DNA of 64,000 bases from Azospirillum ramasamyi (GCF_003233655.1 NZ_CP029829.1:630978-694977); one strand, 5' to 3'; positions 35,013 through 44,768 are shown, counted from the first letter of the stretch. Translations and numbers: made by a program. The notes: generated from the sequence alone by a model not told the origin.

Positions 35013-35483
35013 ATGCGTATGAAGTTCCTCGCTATCGCCGCGGTCGCTCTGCTCGCCGCTTGCGAATCCACGCCGAACGACGCCGCCAACGGCGCGAACA
35101 CCGGTGCCCAGCAGTCGTCGGTCCGTCCGGGTTCGGCGGAAGATTTCGTCGTCAACGTCGGCGACCGCGTCTTCTTCGGCCTGGATCGCTTCGACCTGTC
35201 GCCGGAGGCCCGCGCCACCCTGGACCGTCAGGCCAAGTGGCTGGAGACCTACGGCTCGGTGACCGTCACCATCGAAGGCCATGCCGACGAGCGCGGCACC
35301 CGCGAGTACAACCTGGCGCTCGGCGAGCGCCGCGCCAACTCGGTGAAGAACTACCTGGCCGCCAAGGGCATCACCCCGAACCGCGTCAATGTCGTGTCCT
35401 ACGGCAAGGAGCGTCCGGCGGTGGTTGGCTCGGGTGAGGCCGCCTGGTCGCAGAACCGCCGTGGCGTGACCGTCGTCAACTGA
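35013..35483 (+). CDS. pal: Peptidoglycan-associated lipoprotein Pal
   Basis: A 156-residue outer-membrane lipoprotein. The lipobox LLAAC places the lipidated cysteine at residue 17. The OmpA-like domain has VFFGLDRFDLSPEAR, TVTIEGHADERGTREYNLALGERRA and the final WSQNRRGVTVV, with the usual aspartate and arginine for binding diaminopimelate. ATG 35013 follows AAGGGG; the upstream open frame to 34878 is not coding-like. A 150-base gap after tolB could carry its own promoter. A strong terminator follows at 35518. Confidence 0.97.
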   Translation: MRMKFLAIAAVALLAACESTPNDAANGANTGAQQSSVRPGSAEDFVVNVGDRVFFGLDRFDLSPEARATLDRQAKWLETYGSVTVTIEGHADERGTREYNLALGERRANSVKNYLAAKGITPNRVNVVSYGKERPAVVGSGEAAWSQNRRGVTVVN

Positions 35484-35517
35484 TGACGCCGGTCCCCGCC
35501 TGACGGGGAATTGGGAG

Positions 35518-35557
35518 AAGGCGCCGCCGCCGGGAAACCGGTGCGGCGCCTTTTCTT
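35518..35557 (+). terminator. Rho-independent terminator after pal
   Basis: AAGGCGCCGC (35518-35527) pairs with GCGGCGCCTT (35543-35552), with an inner CCGG-GAAA-CCGG stem-loop, then TTTTCTTTT. It ends the tol-pal transcript before cpoB. Confidence 0.88.
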
Positions 35558-35718
35558 TTGGCGGCAGGGATTTCCGCCGGGGGAAAATGACGATGGCGGT
35601 TCTTTGCGCCGCTGCGAAACTTCTGCTAAACAGCGGCCATCGCGATGCCTTTTTCGTTTGCCATGGTCACCGCGGGCGCTTACGTCCCGGCCTCAGATCT
35701 CCTCAGGATCCCACGCGC

Positions 35719-36570
35719 ATGACCCACATCCGTCCCGTCGCCGCCCTGCTGCTGGGTGGCATGCTCGCGGCAAGCCCCGCACTGGCCCAGTCGAACGGGC
35801 AGATCGAGCGGCTGCAATCGCTGGAAACGCAGGTCGCGGCGCTGGGCGGGCCGGTGGAGGTGGCGCAGCTGTCGCCCTCCGTCGCGGCGGATTTCGAGAT
35901 CCGGCTGCAGAATCTGGAGCGGTCGATGCAGCAGCTGACCGGCAGGTACGAGGAGTCGACCCATCAGATCACCCAGCTGCGCGAGCGTCTGGAGAAGGTC
36001 AACGGCGACATCGACTTCCGCCTGAGGGAGCTGGAGAAGGGCGGCGGCGCCATGGGGGGCGCCATGGGGGGCGCGATGTCCGACGCCGCTCCGCCCAAGG
36101 CCGCCGCGAAGGCGGACGACAGGAAGACCGCCGACAAGCCGGCCCAGACCGCTGCCGCCAACCCGCCGTCCAGCGCCGGGCTGTCGCCGGAAAAGCAGTA
36201 TGAGCAGGCGTTCGAACTGCTGCGGAACTCCGACTACGACCGGGCGGAGAAGGCGCTGCAGGAGTTCATCGTCAAGAACAAGAGCCATGCCTATGCCGGC
36301 AATGCGCAATACTGGCTGGGCGAGAGCTATTACGTCCGCAACAGGTATCCGGAAGCGGCCCAGGCCTTCGCGGAAGTGCTGTCCAAGTACCGCAACAACC
36401 CGAAGGCGGCGGACAGCCTGCTGAAGCTTGGCATGACTCTGCAGCAGCTGAACAAGAAGTCGGATGCCTGCACCGCCTTCAGCCAGTTGCTGACCAAGTT
36501 CCCGGAAGCCTCGGCCAGCGTGAAGCGCCGCGCCGACACGGAGCGCAAGCGCATCAACTGCCCGGCCTGA
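35719..36570 (+). CDS. cpoB: Cell-division coordinator CpoB/YbgF
   Basis: A 283-residue periplasmic protein. A signal peptide (PVAALLLGGMLAASPALAQ) leads into an N-terminal trimerising coiled coil (RLQSLETQVAALGG to RLRELEKG). A GGAMGGAMGGAM repeat and alanine/lysine-rich linker follow, then three TPR repeats (EKQYEQAFELLRNSDYDRAE, AGNAQYWLGESYYVRNRYPE, ADSLLKLGMTLQQLNKKSDA). It coordinates Tol-Pal with peptidoglycan synthesis. ATG 35719 is chosen for the signal peptide. Its stop overlaps the tilS start by 1 base. Confidence 0.94.
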   Translation: MTHIRPVAALLLGGMLAASPALAQSNGQIERLQSLETQVAALGGPVEVAQLSPSVAADFEIRLQNLERSMQQLTGRYEESTHQITQLRERLEKVNGDIDFRLRELEKGGGAMGGAMGGAMSDAAPPKAAAKADDRKTADKPAQTAAANPPSSAGLSPEKQYEQAFELLRNSDYDRAEKALQEFIVKNKSHAYAGNAQYWLGESYYVRNRYPEAAQAFAEVLSKYRNNPKAADSLLKLGMTLQQLNKKSDACTAFSQLLTKFPEASASVKRRADTERKRINCPA

Positions 36571-37931
36571 TGGCCGTCGCCGACACCGGACCGGGCGACG
36601 ACGCCCCGGTGACGCCGGGGGAGTTCGCCCGCGCGATGGCGGCGCTGGACGGCATCGAGCCGGCGCCCGCCGTGGCGGTCGGCCTGTCCGGCGGCGGCGA
36701 CAGCCTGGCGCTGGTCCTGCTGCTGCGGCATTGGGTCGCAGAGCGGGGCGGCAGCCTGCTGGCTCTCACCGTCGATCATGGTTTGCGTGCCGAATCCGCC
36801 GAGGAGGCGGCGGCGGTCGGGCAGGTCATGGCCCGCCTGAATATTCCCCACCGCGTGCTGCGCTGGGAGGGGGCGAAGCCGGCGGCCGGGCTGCAGGCGG
36901 CGGCACGGACGGCGCGCCATCGGCTGCTGGCCGACGCCTGCGTCGAGGCCGGCATCCTGCATCTGGCGCTGGCCCACCACCGCGACGATCAGGCGGAGAC
37001 GGTGCTGCTGCGGCTGGCCCGCGGCTCCGGCACCGACGGGCTGGCCGGAATGGCGGCGGTGCGCGCCGATGGCGCCGTCCGGGTGATCCGTCCGCTGCTC
37101 GGCTTCTCCCATGGCCGGCTGCTGGCGACCTGCCGCGCCGCCGGATTGGAGTGGGTCGAGGATCCGTCCAACCGCAACCCGCGCTTCGCCCGCGCCCGCC
37201 TGCGCGCCGCGTGCGATCTGCTGGGCGGGGAGGGGCTGGACGGCGACCGGCTGTGCGAGGTCGCCCGCCGGGCCGGTCGTGCCCGCGCCGCGCTTGAACG
37301 GGCGACCGCCGATTTGCTGGCGCAGGCCGCGACCATCCACCCCGAAGGCTGGGTCACGTTGGATCCGGCCTCGCTGTCGGCTGCACCGGAAGAGATCGCG
37401 CTGCGGGCGCTGGCCCAGGCGCTGGCGACGGTCGGCGGGGCCGGACCGGTGCGGGACGAGGCGCTGGAGCGTCTGCTCGGCTCGCTGGCCGACGGGCAGG
37501 GTGGAACCTTGGGCGGATGCGTGGTGCGGCTGCGCCGCGGCTCCGTCATGGTCGCGCGCGAGCCGGCGGCTGTCATGGAGCGGCTGACAGTTCCGCCCGG
37601 CGGTCGCGTGCTGTGGGATGGGCGTTTCGACCTGCGGGTGTCGGGCCGGTGGACGAGGCCTGTCGAGGTCGCGGCGCTTGGGGGCGCGGGCTGGCGCGAA
37701 CGGGCGGGGAGAGGCGGGCATTCGGGGTTGCCCGATCTGCCGGTTCCGGTGCGCGAAACGCTGCCAAGCCTTTGGTTAGGCACGGAAATGCTTGCCATTC
37801 CGACCATCGGTGGGGCATACGGGTTCGGCGTGGATGGAAAGGACCCGGGAGATCGCGCGAACTTCCGCCCGATTTCCCCGTTGGGAAGACCAGCTTTTAC
37901 GGTTGTTTCGGACCGGCGCGGCATTATTTAA
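36570..37931 (+). CDS. tilS: tRNA(Ile)-lysidine synthase TilS
   Basis: A 453-residue N-type ATP pyrophosphatase that converts C34 of the minor tRNA-Ile(CAU) to lysidine. The PP-loop is VGLSGGGDSLAL (SGGGDS 40-45). Further conserved blocks are LALAHHRDDQAETVLLRLARG, VRVIRPLLGFSHGRLLATC and DPSNRNPRFARARLR. The C-terminal domains are more divergent but of normal length. The start ATG overlaps the cpoB stop codon. The order cpoB-tilS-ftsH is typical for alphaproteobacteria. Confidence 0.94.
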   Translation: MAVADTGPGDDAPVTPGEFARAMAALDGIEPAPAVAVGLSGGGDSLALVLLLRHWVAERGGSLLALTVDHGLRAESAEEAAAVGQVMARLNIPHRVLRWEGAKPAAGLQAAARTARHRLLADACVEAGILHLALAHHRDDQAETVLLRLARGSGTDGLAGMAAVRADGAVRVIRPLLGFSHGRLLATCRAAGLEWVEDPSNRNPRFARARLRAACDLLGGEGLDGDRLCEVARRAGRARAALERATADLLAQAATIHPEGWVTLDPASLSAAPEEIALRALAQALATVGGAGPVRDEALERLLGSLADGQGGTLGGCVVRLRRGSVMVAREPAAVMERLTVPPGGRVLWDGRFDLRVSGRWTRPVEVAALGGAGWRERAGRGGHSGLPDLPVPVRETLPSLWLGTEMLAIPTIGGAYGFGVDGKDPGDRANFRPISPLGRPAFTVVSDRRGII

Positions 37932-38013
37932 TCTGGGAACGTGCCCGTAGGAGTCCGGGGTGCGGCCTTGTCGGCGCACCGCATGGCGATGGGTTCGCAG
38001 AAAGGCGTGTGAC

Positions 38014-39951
38014 GTGAACAATTTCGGCAAGAACCTCGCGCTCTGGATCATCATAGGGCTACTGCTGGTGGCCCTGTTCAACCTATTCCAGAGTTCCTCC
38101 ACCCGCAGCCCGCAAACGACCGTTCCGTTCAGCGAGCTTCTCGCCGAAGTGGACCGGGGCCAGGTCGCCGACGTGACGATCAAGGGCAACCAGGTTTCGG
38201 GCCATTTCTCGGACGGCCGCTCCTTCAGCACCTATGTCCCGCCCGAAGCGGGGCTGGTCGAGCGCCTGACCAACAAGAACGTCCGGATCAACGCGGTCCC
38301 CGACGACAGCAACGTCCCGTCGCTGTTCTCGGTGCTGCTGTCCTGGTTCCCGATGCTGCTGCTGATCGGCGTGTGGATCTTCTTCATGCGCCAGATGCAG
38401 TCCGGCGGCGGCAAGGCGATGGGCTTCGGCAAGTCGCGGGCCCGCCTGCTGACCGAGAAGGTCGGGCGCGTGACCTTCGACGACGTCGCAGGCATCGACG
38501 AGGCCAAGCAGGAACTGACGGAAATCGTCGAGTTCCTGAAGGATCCTCAGAAGTTCCAGCGGCTGGGCGGCAAGATCCCGAAGGGCTGCCTTCTGGTCGG
38601 CCCGCCGGGTACCGGTAAGACGCTGACCGCCCGCGCGGTGGCCGGCGAAGCCAATGTGCCGTTCTTCACCATTTCCGGTTCGGACTTCGTCGAGATGTTC
38701 GTCGGCGTGGGTGCGTCCCGCGTCCGCGATATGTTCGAACAGGGCAAGAAGAACGCCCCCTGCATCATCTTCATCGACGAGATCGACGCGGTTGGCCGCC
38801 ATCGCGGCGCCGGCCTGGGCGGCGGCAACGACGAGCGCGAGCAGACCCTCAACCAGCTGCTGGTCGAGATGGACGGCTTCGAGGCGAACGAGGGCGTCAT
38901 CCTGATCGCCGCGACCAACCGTCCGGACGTTCTCGACCCCGCACTGCTGCGTCCGGGCCGCTTCGACCGTCAGGTCGTGGTGCCGAACCCCGACGTGCTG
39001 GGCCGCGAGAAGATCCTCAAGGTCCACATGCGCAAGGTGCCGCTGTCGCCGGACGTCGACGCCAAGGTCATCGCCCGCGGCACCCCCGGCTTCTCCGGCG
39101 CCGATCTGGCCAACCTGGTCAACGAGGCGGCGCTGCTCGCGGCCCGCATCGGCAAGCGCGTCGTCGGCATGGCCGAGTTCGAGGCGGCCAAGGACAAGGT
39201 CATGATGGGTGCGGAACGCCGCTCCATGGTGATGACCGAGGACGAGAAGAAGCTGACCGCCTACCACGAGGCCGGCCACGCCATCTGCGCCATCCACTGC
39301 GCCGACAGCGACCCGGTCCACAAGGCCACCATCATCCCGCGCGGCCGTGCGCTGGGCATGGTGATGCGTCTGCCGGAAGGCGACCGCATCAGCCTGTCGC
39401 AGGCCAAGCTGCTGGCCGACCTGTGCGTCGCCATGGGCGGCCGCATCGCCGAGGAGCTGATCTTCGGCAAGGAGCGGGTGACCACCGGCGCCTCGGGCGA
39501 CATCAAGATGGCGACCGAGATGTCGCGCCGCATGGTGACGGAGTGGGGCATGAGCGACAAGCTCGGCCCGCTGCTGTACGGCGAGCCGACGCAGGAGGTG
39601 TTCCTGGGCCATTCCGTGACCCAGCACAAGAACATGTCCGACCGCACCGCCCAGCTGGTCGACGAGGAAATCCGCCGCATCGTGGACGAGAGCTACGAGC
39701 GCGCCCGGACCATCCTGACCGAGAACATCGACCAGCTGCACACCCTGGCCAAGGGCCTGCTGGAGTACGAGACGCTGAGCGGCGACGAGATCAACCGTCT
39801 GCTGCGCGGCGAGCCGATCCTGCGCGACGACGACCGCGAGACGGTCGCCGCCCCGCCGCCGCGCCCGACCGCCGGCGGACGCCGCTCCTCCGTTCCGCCC
39901 AGCAGCGGACAGGAAAGCGGCGGCATGGGTCCGGAGCCGCAGGGTACGTAA
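38014..39951 (+). CDS. ftsH: ATP-dependent zinc metalloprotease FtsH
   Basis: A 645-residue membrane-anchored AAA+ protease that degrades membrane proteins and short-lived regulators. Two helices (about residues 7-25 and 102-125) flank a periplasmic domain. Walker A GPPGTGKT is at 196-203, the second region of homology follows, and the zinc motif HEAGH is at 418-422. The start is GTG at 38014 ([17 protein letters not shown] follows), preceded by AAAGG. The upstream in-frame residues to 37960 are unlikely. It ends in a short proline/glycine-rich tail and a terminator at 39973. Confidence 0.96.
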   Translation: MNNFGKNLALWIIIGLLLVALFNLFQSSSTRSPQTTVPFSELLAEVDRGQVADVTIKGNQVSGHFSDGRSFSTYVPPEAGLVERLTNKNVRINAVPDDSNVPSLFSVLLSWFPMLLLIGVWIFFMRQMQSGGGKAMGFGKSRARLLTEKVGRVTFDDVAGIDEAKQELTEIVEFLKDPQKFQRLGGKIPKGCLLVGPPGTGKTLTARAVAGEANVPFFTISGSDFVEMFVGVGASRVRDMFEQGKKNAPCIIFIDEIDAVGRHRGAGLGGGNDEREQTLNQLLVEMDGFEANEGVILIAATNRPDVLDPALLRPGRFDRQVVVPNPDVLGREKILKVHMRKVPLSPDVDAKVIARGTPGFSGADLANLVNEAALLAARIGKRVVGMAEFEAAKDKVMMGAERRSMVMTEDEKKLTAYHEAGHAICAIHCADSDPVHKATIIPRGRALGMVMRLPEGDRISLSQAKLLADLCVAMGGRIAEELIFGKERVTTGASGDIKMATEMSRRMVTEWGMSDKLGPLLYGEPTQEVFLGHSVTQHKNMSDRTAQLVDEEIRRIVDESYERARTILTENIDQLHTLAKGLLEYETLSGDEINRLLRGEPILRDDDRETVAAPPPRPTAGGRRSSVPPSSGQESGGMGPEPQGT

Positions 39952-39972
39952 GGCTTCGGAACGTGGACATGG

Positions 39973-40003
39973 AAAAGGCGGCGCTGCAAGGCGCCGCCTT
40001 TTT
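39973..40003 (+). terminator. Rho-independent terminator of ftsH
   Basis: AAAAGGCGGCGC (39973-39984) pairs with GCGCCGCCTTTT (39991-40002) around TGCAAG and runs on into TTTCTTT. The A/T symmetry would let it also work for the converging minus-strand gene at 40054. Confidence 0.88.
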
Positions 40004-40053
40004 CTTTGGTGGTTTCCTGAGAGAGAGCGGTTGGGCACCCCCCGAGATAATCC

Positions 40054-41217
40054 TCAGAAAGCGCCCTTCTGTTCGCGGCGGCGGTCGAGCGCGACGTCGA
40101 ACTGGCGGAGCAGCTTCTGCATGCCCTCGAAGTAGAGCTTGCGGGACGGGGTGTTCTTCATGCAGCGGGCGTCCAGATGGGCGACGCTGGTCAGCGCCGA
40201 GACGCAGTAGCCGAGCAGCCAGTAGCGCGAGCGGATGCTGCGCAGATAGTCGCGGAAAGGTTCCGGCTGGCCGTTCATGAAGCTGCTGAAGGCTGTCTCG
40301 TAGTCCGACAGGATGGTGCGGATGTCCATCAGCGTCGTCTCCAGCAGCTTGCCCACCTTCTCGATGTGCATCAGCAGCTGGGTCTCGTAGGGCTTGTGCA
40401 TGCGGATATCGACCGGAATGCATTCCCGCGACTTCAGCCAGGTCAGGATGATACGGGCGCGCGGGGCGATCCGGCGCAGCTGGTATTCGTAGAAGGTGGT
40501 GCCCTTCCAGGCGCTGAAGATGGTGTCGGCCTCCGCCCGCTCGATGCCGAAGGCGGAGACGAACAGGCCGGCTTCCTCGAGGTTGGGATTCCAGATCGCT
40601 TCCAGGAAGCGCTCGATGCTCTGGGCGTTGCCCTGGCCGCCGGAGAGCGCCTTGCGGACGATCGGCTCGATCCGGGCGCGGATCAGGCGGCGGAGCTGGT
40701 GGTCCTCCTCGTTGCTGATCAGCCAGTGGCGCGGATCGACGTTGACCTTCTCCCCCTCGAAGCAGGTCTTCAGCAGGAAGGCGTCGAGCGACGGGACCTC
40801 GTCGATCATCTGCAGCAACTTCATGTCGCCGATGATGCCGTTTTCCTGCGGCCCGTGCTTGATGCCGAACTGCTCCTCCAGCAGCGTCTCGCTGTTGCGG
40901 CCGCGCAGATAGACGGCGACGCCGCCGGATTCGGGAGCCTTGGCGTTGTGCGGCACGTAGATGCCGGTTTCGACCGGCCGGCTGCCGCCCTCCAGCTCCT
41001 CGTCCTCCGCCATCGGATCGCCGCCGTCGTCGTCGCGGTCGTCGAAGTTCGGATACTTGAAGAGGATGCAGTTGTTCAGGCCCTGGGCCTTGAACATGCG
41101 CTGCTCTTCGGGGATCTCGCGCGTGATGGCGATGAGATTCATCGACACGCTGGACCCGCCGTAAAGGATCTGCTCAAGGATCGGAGAAACCGAATCCATT
41201 TTCTTGCGAGCGCGCAT
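40054..41217 (-). CDS. Unrecognised protein, 387 residues
   Basis: A soluble protein with no signal peptide or membrane helix. It begins RARKKMDSVSPILEQILYGG, has an acidic low-complexity stretch near residue 60-78 (DDRDDDGGDPMAEDEELEGG), a middle part with DPRHWLISNEEDHQLRRLIR, and a largely helical C-terminal half (YETQLLMHIEKVGKLLETTL, YLRSIRSRYWLLGYCVSAL). No catalytic or binding motif is recognised. It is a single gene with AT-rich upstream sequence (41220-41260) that looks like its promoter, between convergent ftsH and co-oriented fabI. It is very probably a real gene; its function is unknown. Confidence 0.8.
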   Translation of the reverse strand: MRARKKMDSVSPILEQILYGGSSVSMNLIAITREIPEEQRMFKAQGLNNCILFKYPNFDDRDDDGGDPMAEDEELEGGSRPVETGIYVPHNAKAPESGGVAVYLRGRNSETLLEEQFGIKHGPQENGIIGDMKLLQMIDEVPSLDAFLLKTCFEGEKVNVDPRHWLISNEEDHQLRRLIRARIEPIVRKALSGGQGNAQSIERFLEAIWNPNLEEAGLFVSAFGIERAEADTIFSAWKGTTFYEYQLRRIAPRARIILTWLKSRECIPVDIRMHKPYETQLLMHIEKVGKLLETTLMDIRTILSDYETAFSSFMNGQPEPFRDYLRSIRSRYWLLGYCVSALTSVAHLDARCMKNTPSRKLYFEGMQKLLRQFDVALDRRREQKGAF

Positions 41218-41277
41218 GAATATTATCCAAATCCGCGAATATTGCGCAAATCATAAACGCCGCCTCCGCAAACGCAA

Positions 41278-41303
41278 AGAGGGATCGGCTGACCGATCCC
41301 TCT
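41278..41303 (-). terminator. Terminator after fabI
   Basis: AGAGGGATCGG (41278-41288) pairs with CCGATCCCTCT (41293-41303) around CTGA. On the minus strand the stem follows the fabI stop and is followed by TTTGCGTTTG, a moderate T-tract. Confidence 0.7.
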
Positions 41304-41352
41304 CTTCATCATACGATTGCAGGCGCGCTGCCGCCGCTCAACCGGGCTGGCC

Positions 41353-42201
41353 TCAGCCGGCCTTCGGCGTGCCGCCCAGCGAGCCCAGCAGGCTGGCGAC
41401 CTCGGCGGCCTCGTCCACGGCGACCATGCCGACGGTGTGATAGCCGCTGTCGACATGCATCACCTCGCCGGTGACGCCGCTGCCGAGATCGGACATCAGG
41501 AACAGGCCGGCGCCGCCGACCTCCTGGATGGTGACGTTGCGCTTCAGCGGGGCGTTCAGCTCGTTCCATTTCAGGATGTAGCGGAAGTCGCCGATGCCGC
41601 TGGCGGCCAGAGTCTTGATCGGGCCGGCGGAGATGGCGTTGACACGGATGTTGCGGCCACCCAGATCGACGGCAAGATAGCGCACGCTCGCCTCCAGCGC
41701 CGCCTTGGCCACACCCATCACATTATAATGGGGCATGACGCGCTCGGCGCCGTAATAGGATAGAGTGAGCAGGCTGCCGCCATCCTTCATCAACGGCACG
41801 GCGCGTTGCGCCACCGCGGTGAAGGAATAGCAGGAGATGTCCATCGTGCGCAGGAAGTTGGCCCGAGTCGTGTCCAGATACAGCCCGTCCAGTTCGTTCT
41901 TGTCGGAAAAGGCGATGGCATGAACCACGAAGTCCAGCCCGCCCCATTCCTTCTCGATGGCGTCGAAGGTCGCATCGATGCTGCCCTCGTCCGTCACGTC
42001 GCAGGGCAGGACCAGCTTGGCGCCGACCTGCTCGGCCAGCGGCTTCACCCGCTTCAGCAGAGCGTCGCCCTGGTATGTGAAGGCAAGCTCCGCCCCGTGC
42101 TGGGCCAGGGTGGAGGCGATCCCCCAGGCGATCGAACGATCGTTGGCCACGCCCATGATCAGGCCACGCTTGCCGGCCATGAGCGGCATCGGATTGGACA
42201 T
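41353..42201 (-). CDS. fabI: Enoyl-[acyl-carrier-protein] reductase FabI
   Basis: A 282-residue NADH-dependent SDR-family enzyme of the last step in fatty-acid elongation, the target of triclosan. The nucleotide motif GVANDRSIAWGIA and the catalytic block SYYGAERVMPHYNVMGVAKAAL (Tyr-x6-Lys) are clear. AGPIKTLAASGI and VMHVDSGYHTVGM near the end are also typical. ATG 42201 is chosen over the open extension to 42321. It is divergent from the YihY gene with 118 bases between. Confidence 0.95.
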   Translation of the reverse strand: MSNPMPLMAGKRGLIMGVANDRSIAWGIASTLAQHGAELAFTYQGDALLKRVKPLAEQVGAKLVLPCDVTDEGSIDATFDAIEKEWGGLDFVVHAIAFSDKNELDGLYLDTTRANFLRTMDISCYSFTAVAQRAVPLMKDGGSLLTLSYYGAERVMPHYNVMGVAKAALEASVRYLAVDLGGRNIRVNAISAGPIKTLAASGIGDFRYILKWNELNAPLKRNVTIQEVGGAGLFLMSDLGSGVTGEVMHVDSGYHTVGMVAVDEAAEVASLLGSLGGTPKAG

Positions 42202-42319
42202 CGGAACCTCGTGAACGACGGAATTGCTGCGGCAACAGCCGCGAAAAGTGGGGCGCATCCTACACGAAAGCGCCCAGCGGTCAAACCGACGCGGGCTGTA
42301 TTGCCGCAGGAGGCGCCGC

Positions 42320-43714
42320 ATGTCTCTTCATGAGGACAAACCGCACCCGGAGGAGGAGGAGCACGGCCGCATATTCCGTGGCCTGAGGGAGCTTGGAGGC
42401 TTCTTCGGCCATTCGATGATGCGCTTCTACAACGACAACTGCTTCCAGACCGCGGCGGCGCTGACCTACACTTCTCTGCTGGCGATCGTGCCGATCATGA
42501 CGATCGGCTTCGCCATCTTCTCGGCCTTTCCGGCCTTCAGTGCGCTGCAGATGCGGATCCAGACCGCCGTCATCAAGAATCTGGTGCCGGAGATCGGCGA
42601 CGCGATCCTGGAATATCTCAGCCGCTTCATGGCGAATGCCGGCCAGATGCCGATCTTCGGCGTGATCGGGCTGGCGATTTCGGCGGTGCTGCTGATCTGG
42701 ACCATAGAGGGGTCCTTCGCCACCGTCTGGCGCGTGCGGGAGCCGCGTTCCTACGTCACCCGCATCCTGTCCTTCTGGGCGGTGGTGTCGCTGACGCCGC
42801 TGCTCGCCGGGGCGAGCCTGTCGCTGTCCAGCACGCTGTGGACTGCGCTGGAACTGGCGCATCTGGAGGGCGTGGTCCATCCGCTGGCCGGCATCGGCAT
42901 GGTGCTGCCCTTCCTTCTGCAGGTGATCGGCTGCTCGCTGCTGTACCTGATAATCCCCAACCGCGACGTCTTCTGGCTGGACGCCCTGTGCGGCGGGGCC
43001 ATCGGGTCGGTCCTGCTGGAGGTCTCCAAGGCGATCTTCGGCTGGTACATGCGCGAGTATCCGGCCTACCAGACCATCTACGGCGCCCTCTCCGTGGTGC
43101 CGATCTTCCTGTTCTGGCTCTACATCGCGTGGTCGACGGTGCTTTTCGGCGCGGTGGTCGCCGCATCCCTGCCGGAATGGCGGGCGGGCAAGGTCACCCG
43201 CGGCGGCATGGAGGGGCTGCTGCCGGCCCAACGGCTGGCGCTGGCGCTCGCCGTCCTGCACGAGCTGATGGAGGCGAGCCGCCTGGGCGTGGGCCTGCGC
43301 CGCCGCACGCTGGTCGGCCGCGTTCCGGTGGGCACGCTGCTGATCGACGGCATCCTGGAACAGCTGCGCGACGCCCATTGGGTCGCCCACACCACGCGCG
43401 ACGCCTGGGTGGTGACCCGCGACATGGGCGAGGCGACGCTGCTGGAATTGATGAAGGCGCTGGGCATCGGCATGCGCGGCTCCGTCCATGGTCTGGGCGG
43501 GCTGGAACTGCCCTGGCAGGAGCGCACCGCCCGGCTGCTGGACGCCGCGGAGGCCAGCCAGAGCGATCTGCTGAGCGTGCCGCTGAAGACGCTGCTGACC
43601 GACGACCCGCCGCCGGAGGGACAGCCGGCGGGGCAGGGGGAGCGGCAAGGTGAGCGGCAAGGGGACAGGCAGGGGACGACGGCTCTGGTGCCGCTGCGGT
43701 CCGTGAAGAAGTAG
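42320..43714 (+). CDS. YihY/UPF0761-family inner-membrane protein
   Basis: A 464-residue protein once called ribonuclease BN; the nuclease claim was withdrawn and the family is now regarded as membrane proteins of unknown function. About six helices lie in residues 45-300, with the signature NCFQTAAALTYTSLLAIVPI. A soluble C-terminal part (about 300-430) resembles a winged-helix-like domain. The last 35 residues are low complexity (GQGERQGERQGDRQG). GGAGG precedes ATG 42320. It is followed by a palindromic repeat and a perfect hairpin. Confidence 0.9.
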   Translation: MSLHEDKPHPEEEEHGRIFRGLRELGGFFGHSMMRFYNDNCFQTAAALTYTSLLAIVPIMTIGFAIFSAFPAFSALQMRIQTAVIKNLVPEIGDAILEYLSRFMANAGQMPIFGVIGLAISAVLLIWTIEGSFATVWRVREPRSYVTRILSFWAVVSLTPLLAGASLSLSSTLWTALELAHLEGVVHPLAGIGMVLPFLLQVIGCSLLYLIIPNRDVFWLDALCGGAIGSVLLEVSKAIFGWYMREYPAYQTIYGALSVVPIFLFWLYIAWSTVLFGAVVAASLPEWRAGKVTRGGMEGLLPAQRLALALAVLHELMEASRLGVGLRRRTLVGRVPVGTLLIDGILEQLRDAHWVAHTTRDAWVVTRDMGEATLLELMKALGIGMRGSVHGLGGLELPWQERTARLLDAAEASQSDLLSVPLKTLLTDDPPPEGQPAGQGERQGERQGDRQGTTALVPLRSVKK

Positions 43715-43715
43715 C

Positions 43716-43740
43716 GCCCTCTCCCGGGGCGGGGGAGGGC
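43716..43740. repeat. CCCTC-type palindromic repeat, solo copy
   Basis: GCCCTCTCCCG (43716-43726) pairs with CGGGGGAGGGC (43730-43740) with one wobble position. It starts 2 bases after the yihY-type stop codon. Confidence 0.7.
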
Positions 43741-43776
43741 GGCTGTCGCCGGACGAAGGGCGCCGTACTTGCCATC

Positions 43777-43810
43777 GGCTTCCGATCCTGACAGGTCAGG
43801 ATCGGAAGCC
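43777..43810. terminator. Near-perfect 16-bp palindrome between convergent genes
   Basis: The 16-base arm 43777-43792 (GGCTTCCGATCCTGAC) is exactly complementary to 43795-43810, with only AG between. It lies 8 bases after the stop of the DnaJ-like gene on the minus strand and 62 bases after the YihY gene, so it probably acts as a shared terminator. No T-run is present. Confidence 0.6.
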
Positions 43811-43817
43811 GCCGGTA

Positions 43818-44768
43818 TTACTCCAGCCCGGCCTTCTTGCGGACGTCGTAGCTGCGGGTCTTGGACCACTGCTCCACGAACTTGACCAGCTCGGCGTCTG
43901 GCGGGTCGGGGAGGACGACCTTCAGCTTCACATACTGGTCGCCCGGCTGCTTGGTGGCCTGGCTGACCACGCCCTTGCCGCGCAGCCGCAGGACGGAGCC
44001 GGTGTTGGCGCCGGGCGGCACCTTAACCGCCACCTTGCCGCTGATGGTCGGGACGTTGACGGTGGCGCCCAGAACCGCCTCGTTCAGGGTGATCGGCACC
44101 TCGACGTGGATGTCGCTGTCCTGCCGGGTGAAGTAGGGGTGGGATTCGACATGCACCTCGACGATGGCGTCGCCGTTGGGCATGCCGCCGATGCCGGGCA
44201 GTCCCTGGCCCTTCAGGCGAAGCTTCGTCTCGTTCTCCGTCCCGGGCGGGATGGTGACGTCGATGCTCTTGCCGTTGGACAGGTTGATGCGCCGCTTCGA
44301 TCCGTTCGCCGCCTCCACGAAGGGGACGGTGACGGAATAGGAGATGTCGCTGCCGCGCACCCGCGGCCCGGCGGAGCCGCTGCCCATGCCGGCCCCGGCG
44401 CCGCCGGGACGGCGCCGGCCGCCGCCGAACAGGTCGGAGAACCAGTCGTCACCGCCGCCGAAGAAGCTGTCGTCGGCGGTGCTGCTGTAGGCCTTGCCCC
44501 GGCTGGTCCGGCCGCGGGTGCCGAAGCCCGCGTGCCGTTCCTGGCCGGAGGGATCGATCTCGCCCCGGTCGTAGCGGGCGCGCTTCTCGGTATCCGACAG
44601 CAGCGTGTAGGCGGCCGAGATTTCCTTGAACCGCTCCTCGTTGGCGGCATCGCCCGGCTTCAGGTCCGGGTGATGCTGCTTGGCGAGCTTGCGGTACGCC
44701 TTCTTGATGTCATCGGCACTGGCGGACCGGCTGACGCCGAGAACGCTGTAGGGATCGCGCGTAGCCAC
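43818..44768 (-). CDS. DnaJ-family co-chaperone, CbpA-like
   Basis: A 316-residue J-protein. The J-domain occupies residues 4-70 ([20 protein letters not shown]) with HPD at 33-35 for stimulating DnaK. A glycine-rich linker follows ([20 protein letters not shown]), then two C-terminal beta domains ([39 protein letters not shown]). There is no zinc-finger region, so it is of the CbpA (type B) group rather than DnaJ. The start is GTG at 44768. It lies next to pdxH and fabI, as in related alphaproteobacteria. Confidence 0.92.
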   Translation of the reverse strand: MATRDPYSVLGVSRSASADDIKKAYRKLAKQHHPDLKPGDAANEERFKEISAAYTLLSDTEKRARYDRGEIDPSGQERHAGFGTRGRTSRGKAYSSTADDSFFGGGDDWFSDLFGGGRRRPGGAGAGMGSGSAGPRVRGSDISYSVTVPFVEAANGSKRRINLSNGKSIDVTIPPGTENETKLRLKGQGLPGIGGMPNGDAIVEVHVESHPYFTRQDSDIHVEVPITLNEAVLGATVNVPTISGKVAVKVPPGANTGSVLRLRGKGVVSQATKQPGDQYVKLKVVLPDPPDAELVKFVEQWSKTRSYDVRKKAGLE

